Origin: Fistularia commersonii | Lineage: Eukaryota > Chordata > Actinopteri > Syngnathiformes > Fistulariidae | Assembly (NCBI GenBank): GCA_037954325.1 | Contig: JBBMNZ010000019.1 | Location: 7,950,501 to 8,014,500, forward strand | Direction: 5' to 3' | DNA: 64,000 nt | Shown: positions 58,470 to 64,000 of the stretch, piece after piece | How the letters are laid out: every line of letters begins with the position of its first letter | Numbering within the stretch: the first letter of the stretch is position 1 | Position numbers and translations under genes: made by a program | Notes under the pieces: generated by a model | The model's database searches: none | Told to the model about the DNA's origin: nothing | What the model saw: only the letters and a program-made list of their open reading frames with translations

Positions 58470-61400
58470 AATAAATACTGAGATATTCATGTCTTGTTTG
58501 CTATCTAATGTCATCCAAATCTCCAAACCTTAATGGAAAAAATAACATGGCATTTCAACATTTTTTTACATTTTTGGAAACGTTTTCAAAGACATGTTCT
58601 GTTCCCCATGAGACTGGTTACCAGAATTAAGGTTTCACCCCAATGACTATTGATGACTAACCAGCAAATCCTATTTCTTAAGAAAATTGACTCTCAGAGG
58701 CGCTTCAGGAGGAAACATCAAAATGAGTGAGTATATGTTGACACTGTGATCATCATAGCTCGTAACAGGTTCTACCGGTTCCAGCCTTCGATAGAAAACA
58801 GTGACAAACAAATGTTGTAATTGGAGCAATTCATTCTTTATTCCACTTACCCAAAACAGAGTTGTGGGGGAAGTGGACCCAGTCCCAGCAGACCATGGGC
58901 TCGAGGCAGGGATCTCCCTGGATTGGTCATCAGTGAATCGCAGGGCCACATATCGAGACGTGCAAAGTCCTGTGAAGCAAAAGTGCTAAACTCTGCACCA
59001 TAGACACCTAGGGTATAAACAGTTATTTTGCAAAGTTTGAATATGTTCAGCAGCTTGGACTCTCAACTTTGTAGGAGAATGCAACTGTAAAATTAAAAAC
59101 TACTTTTGGTTACATTATAGAATAAGGATGCCAAACAATTTTTGCTGTAACCTCTGTCCAAGTTAAAAATGAAATATGTGGAAAACCAATTAGAGATTGT
59201 CAGGCATGATTTATAAACTTTCTTGCAAACCAACTTTAGAGCAAATGTGTTTATTTAACTAAGGATGGAATTTTGCCTGGCCGGCATTGCTCTCAGGCAA
59301 CCACTTTCTGTATTTAAATTTCTCAGATGTTGTCTATTTGATGTTTAAAGAAGATTCCAAGGAGTGTTATTCTAAATCCCAGCCGAATAGTTAATGAGCG
59401 CCGATGGCCTAATATTTGCATTGTCGAACAAAACACTGCTTTATTTCTTTTGCCGACTGTAGTGTGCATGACAAGCAAAGCTCCAAAAGAAATGCATACA
59501 GCTTAGGCCAATGGAGGGTGACTTTTTCCTTTTAATATGATGTATAATCATGTTTTAATGTGTTCAGTGGAACACCGTGAATGCTATCATGGCATCAGCA
59601 ATGCAGAAAATGTCTTGTGAAGCACATAATTAGGACTGCAGCTAACCTCCACATTCATGAAGTACTTTTCCTGAGCGAAACAAGATATTCATGCTTTGGG
59701 ACAGGCCTTATTAAGTTTTCCACAGCTTCATAAATCACTCTGCATAGAGCTGTGTATGTCAAGCAACGTAATAAGGTTGAGATAATCAATCTCATGGGCT
59801 ATATCCATTACAACTATTAGCATACATGCAAATATCACAGTAACTCATCACCAATTTTCATTGAAATATCAATCATATGAGATTTATTTTTTTCATTAGC
59901 ATTATGTTTATCAAGTTCTTTAGTCTTGTCAAAAACAGAGAATAAAGTGAACTGTGCACATAAAACTGAGGGCTGCAAGGAAATCCTCATCATTAGAGCC
60001 GAATAAAGTGAAACTTATATCTGTGGCTTCCTGTGCGAGAAGTCAGCTGTGTCTATGGCTCCTTTGATGCCCCCACTACTCTAAAAACTACTCTCGTAAC
60101 CCATATCCTGTGTCCTCATTTGGGAGCCCAGTGACAGTTTCTCAGATTCCAGACAGTATTGGTTTCCCTTCATCTCACGGTGCAGGCCCAACCACTGGTC
60201 TAATTTGCTAATGGATCCCTGTTGGAAGTGTCCGCCTTGACTGGAAGGGAGCTTAATTATTTGCGCTCAAGTAAAGCAACTGAGGCTTGACAGAGGGAAT
60301 GAATAAATCATTGTTTTGCACTTTGCTCCTAAACACGAGGGGCTGCAGCTTTAATTCTTTTTATTTTCGCTTTGCCTGCTTTACAGAAATGCAAATTCAG
60401 CCTGAGAGCAGGGTAACAGCCAACTTAACCAAACTTATTCAAAATAAAAATTAAAAAATCATTGTTTGCAATATTTAGGTACATCACTTCAATTGGTCAA
60501 CTGGTCCCTTCCTCTTAGGCAATTCAGTGACGTAAGTAGCTAAACACCTGATTGATTTAATTTAACTGAATATTGCCACCATCTGTTTTAAACATAAGTT
60601 CAAGGTATACATCCAAACATAGACCACTGCTTTGTAAAAAATTGATTTGGTTTTAATGTCCGCCTTTTAGCTTATCATTTACAAACATAAAAAGGAGAGA
60701 AATCAATCACAATATAGACAAAACCAAACGGAAATAACTAAACAGGATTACCATTAAGCCGTATTTGATTTATTATTCTGGCGATACACATTTTGTGCTG
60801 TATTTCTGTCTTGTTCAACAAAACATACCGGTATAAATAATATTAAAATAATGAACAAATTGGATTTTAATTTTGTGTGATGTCTATATGGTTGAGTTCA
60901 TCCAATGTTGAAGGTCATATCATGGAATTTCTTTAAACCATGTGTCCACTAGTTTTCCATTACATGGAGGTAAAACACAATTACCCAGACTTTAAAATAA
61001 CCTCGGTTCATGTGCCTTCTTGTTTGTGCTTTTTAACTTATTTCTATGACAGCATGAACTTGCAGAGCCTGTTCTTGCTCAGACCCCGTTCACATCAGTC
61101 ACAAAAATAACACTTCCTTCGGGATATTAGCTATCACTCAGACGAGACAAGGTTACATTTGTTAAGACATGAAATTAGGAGAAGTTGAGAGATCTTTTTG
61201 TGTTTTAATTGAAATGCTGACAAGGGAGGTCATGCTGCCATTCACAGGGTTCTTGAGTTTAGTGGTCTTAGCTGGGGTTCAGGTTTACACAGAGATTAAG
61301 CTTGCCAAAGCCTCTGGAAGGTAAAGATAAGGAAAGGCAGCACAAAACCAAATTAAGCAGCTTTGCACTTGCCGTGAGACAAAGTTACAAGTAGGCTTTA

Positions 61401-63384
61401 CAGACCTAGATTAAATAGCTATATCCGTCTGGAAGAATTGCTACACAAAAATTCCAAATATTAATTGTGCATTTTGCTTTATGAGGGATTGAATCCTATA
61501 GGAATCATCTGAGAAATCCCCTGTCATGATCAGCTGCACCTCAAATAAAATAAGAAGCAAATAAGGGAAGAATGCGTGGACAATGTGAATAATTCAAATT
61601 GTTTCCAACAAGCACTTCCACTGTCAAATCTTGATATCAGACCTCTGCCTGCTAACGAATTAAGTGGGACTGATCATTTACATGCAGGCCAAAAAGACCT
61701 TGGATCTGATCTGTCCTACAGTACAATGACGTTCCCTGGATATTCACCCTGTAACTTCAAATTATTGCATATACTAGATAGAAAGAAAAAGAGGCATTAA
61801 ATTGAAAAAACAGCTTCACATATTCAGTGTGGCTGGCATTTCACTCCAGTGTCACTTGTAAATGGTGTTAGTTTCAGTGGACCCCATTTCAAATGCTGCT
61901 CTCAGATGAGATTCTTATTAGCTTTTGGTAACCTGAGTCCTCATATACAATACTACCTGTGGCCCCATCCGGAATATGCGAAACTGCCAAACTCTACTAA
62001 TTGTGTGAGGAATTTTAAAATGCAAAAATAAGCAGTCACTCGCCAAATTTAGAAACATTGTTCTACGTAGCATCAAAGGAATGTGATACGGAGGGACACA
62101 GTGAATTTATGTGGATATTTTGTACGCTCCATAACAGAGTAATTATGAAGAGATTGTTCTTAACTTATATTTACTATTTAAGGATCCACCCAAATGTTCA
62201 CTTTCCATCTCATTAAAATGCTATAATGAAACCAGAGAACCAATTTTGTTTTTCAAAATTGACAATTACCACATATGGAGGACGGACATTTGGATTAAAA
62301 AATTTTAAAACTACAAACCAGGCTTGAATCACAATATATTATTTCATTTCAAAAGAAAATAATCAGCAATAATAAAAACAAAAACAAAAAACAACACTTT
62401 GCTTTTCAAAACAAGGCAGTATCAAGCACAAATGTGACAAATTTGTGTTAACATGAAAGATTCAAGCAAGTTAATGTACAGCAACGGCCTCAAATCTCAA
62501 TATAAGTCTTTTTTTTTTGACAAAGAATAAAATGTGCACACACCCATGTGTTTCACATATGCTCCCCATCAACAAATCTCCCATCTGGTGTGAATAGGGT
62601 TTGCCTGAGGCCTAAATTATTTGTAAGATAATTGCTTTGGTTTTCAGTCAAGCATATCTGCTTAAATGTGCAACTAATCTCTGGTGTGTAAGATGGCATT
62701 TTTTGGATTCTTCTATTCGCTGAGTTAACTTTAGCTTCAGTCAAAACATCTCAGGAAATATTAAAGACAAGACCTTTCATGGACACTGGTGCTCAGGATT
62801 TGGCATGGTAGCAAATTGTACTGGCATTAACTCTTCAATGAATTACAAAAGTTTAGCCTCTTTCGTCACACAGCATGAAATTACCAATTTTCCAAATGGC
62901 TGCTAAATCCTAATCTACTCCTTAACTTAGATCATTTGATCTGAGTTGAACCTGAAAACTTCAGCTACTACTTTTCTTTACCACGCCATTAATTTTCAGC
63001 TTTTTACAGAACCAGTCAAAAAAAATACAAAGGTATTGGTATGGAATAAGAATAAGAAATTCCAAGTATAACCAATAATTCAATAATAAATAAAATAAAA
63101 TGCAAACTTGAGCAGGATTTATTGTTAAAACAACCTGCTTCATTACATTAAGACATAAAAATAAGACCTATAGGTTTTGGAGTGACATTAAGTAGCAATG
63201 GAAGATAAGGACATTGGTTTGAAAATAAAAATTGCAAGTTAATTTGTTGACGTTTCTGTCTCTTTATAAAAATGTCAAAAACCCAAACATAAAATGACAG
63301 TTGCCTTATTTTATTTATTTATTTTTTAAAAAAAATCACAGATTCTTAAATATATCAGGCTTTGTAGGCAGGGCATTTATCTTA
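58470..63384. other. Intergenic sequence, right part, plus lurap1l 3' UTR side
   Basis: No second gene is visible. The stretch 59560-60330 is non-repetitive, rich in TAAT-type homeodomain cores, and could be regulatory. The part next to 63384 should include the 3' UTR of lurap1l on the - strand. TTTATT strings at about 63308-63325 are possible - strand AATAAA signals, but they lie in T-rich low-complexity sequence. Confidence 0.45.
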
Positions 63385-63774
63385 TTATCCAAAGCAGTAG
63401 TATTCATCTGATTCCACCCTGAGTTTCAGGGGCGATTTGCTAAAAGCCTCGCCATCAATGACTGTTTTATCCATCAAGCAGTCCAGGTCTGTTGGTGAAG
63501 GGTCATTTGGTAGATCCTCAGCCAGAGTATCCAGATAACTACCAACAGACAGACCATCGAGTCCATCACTATTAACGTCATTCAAGCTGTTGAAGCTCCC
63601 TCCCAGTGACGCACCATCCTGGCTGTCTGACAGGCTATACAAACTGCCACTCATGCTCCCCTCTTGGCTGGCCACACCTCCTTTGTCTTCGATCATCCAG
63701 CGAATGGATTCAATGCCCTCGTTGATTGACATCAGCTGTTGCATCAGCTTCACATCAATGGCTCGCAAGTGTGC
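63385..63774 (-). CDS. lurap1l: lurap1l, last coding exon (partial gene)
   Basis: This exon encodes the C-terminal 129 residues of a leucine-rich adaptor protein 1-like protein. LURAP1-family proteins are small cytoplasmic adaptors; LURAP1 links MRCK kinase to MYO18A in actomyosin regulation, while LURAP1L is less well known. The exon opens AHLRAIDVKLMQQLMSINEG, then IESIRWMIEDKG, the leucine-rich helical segment. Next come serine- and glycine-rich LSDSQDGASLGGSFNSLND and DGLDGLSVGSYLDTLAEDLP, then an acidic tail ending YYCFG. The acceptor on the - strand is CACACATACAG, and the exon enters in phase 0. The first exon lies beyond 64000. The last 226 bases of the window are its intron. The gene is convergent with mpdz. 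Confidence 0.85.
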   Translation of the reverse strand, partial: AHLRAIDVKLMQQLMSINEGIESIRWMIEDKGGVASQEGSMSGSLYSLSDSQDGASLGGSFNSLNDVNSDGLDGLSVGSYLDTLAEDLPNDPSPTDLDCLMDKTVIDGEAFSKSPLKLRVESDEYYCFG

Positions 63775-64000
63775 CTGTATGTGTGGAAATAAAGACTAGA
63801 GTCAGATTGTCATAATTGGACTATGCAGATGTTTTAATATGTATAGTCATCCCCAAGCATTGGCAACTAATGAGCTGAACATCTCATATCCTCAAAAAGT
63901 ATTGTTAACTACTACTAGCTACTGCTTTTTACAAATACTGAATTAGATAGAATTTCCTGAGGTTTACCATCACCATTAGGAGGTCCTGTAATCAGCACAC

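Noticed and set aside
1..64000. CRISPR arrays, operons, bacterial or viral genes, tRNA or rRNA genes
   Set aside because: None found. Architecture is that of a vertebrate nuclear gene, and periodic repeats are only microsatellites.

Overview
The window is vertebrate genomic DNA, almost certainly from a teleost fish. It has split genes with GT-AG introns, frequent CA and TA microsatellites, and a fish-type set of degraded transposons: tRNA-derived SINEs, a pogo-like element whose end begins ACCGTATTTTTCG, a hAT element rich in CGGCCCG, and a Tc1-like hairpin element. Exon boundaries below were placed by hand from reading frame, splice sites and remembered family similarity; no alignment was run.

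One gene fills positions 1.5-46.6 kb of the + strand: mpdz (MUPP1), the multi-PDZ scaffold of tight junctions and apical polarity. I can place 49 exons, 48 of them coding. Their phases are compatible throughout and they sum to 6,420 nt (2,139 codons plus stop). The order is a non-coding exon 1 in a GC-rich promoter, an N-terminal L27 domain, then PDZ1 to PDZ13. Twelve PDZ domains look normal. PDZ9 is strongly degenerate, and its last exon has lost its 5' splice site.

From 46.65 to 63.38 kb there is no recognisable gene. The stretch holds a hAT remnant, a SINE, microsatellites and some sequence that could be conserved regulatory DNA. At the right edge, on the - strand, lies the last coding exon of lurap1l (leucine-rich adaptor protein 1-like). 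It is convergent with mpdz, the arrangement I recall for MPDZ and LURAP1L in mammals.

The observations most worth following are: (1) the decaying PDZ9 with a tandem acceptor that chooses between an in-frame skip and a premature stop; (2) four consecutive in-frame cassette-like exons between PDZ7 and PDZ8; (3) a (CA)33 tract starting 9 nt inside the intron after exon 46; (4) a 70-bp near-perfect hairpin in intron 33; (5) a GC-AG intron; and (6) a start codon created by the exon 1/exon 2 junction upstream of the real start.
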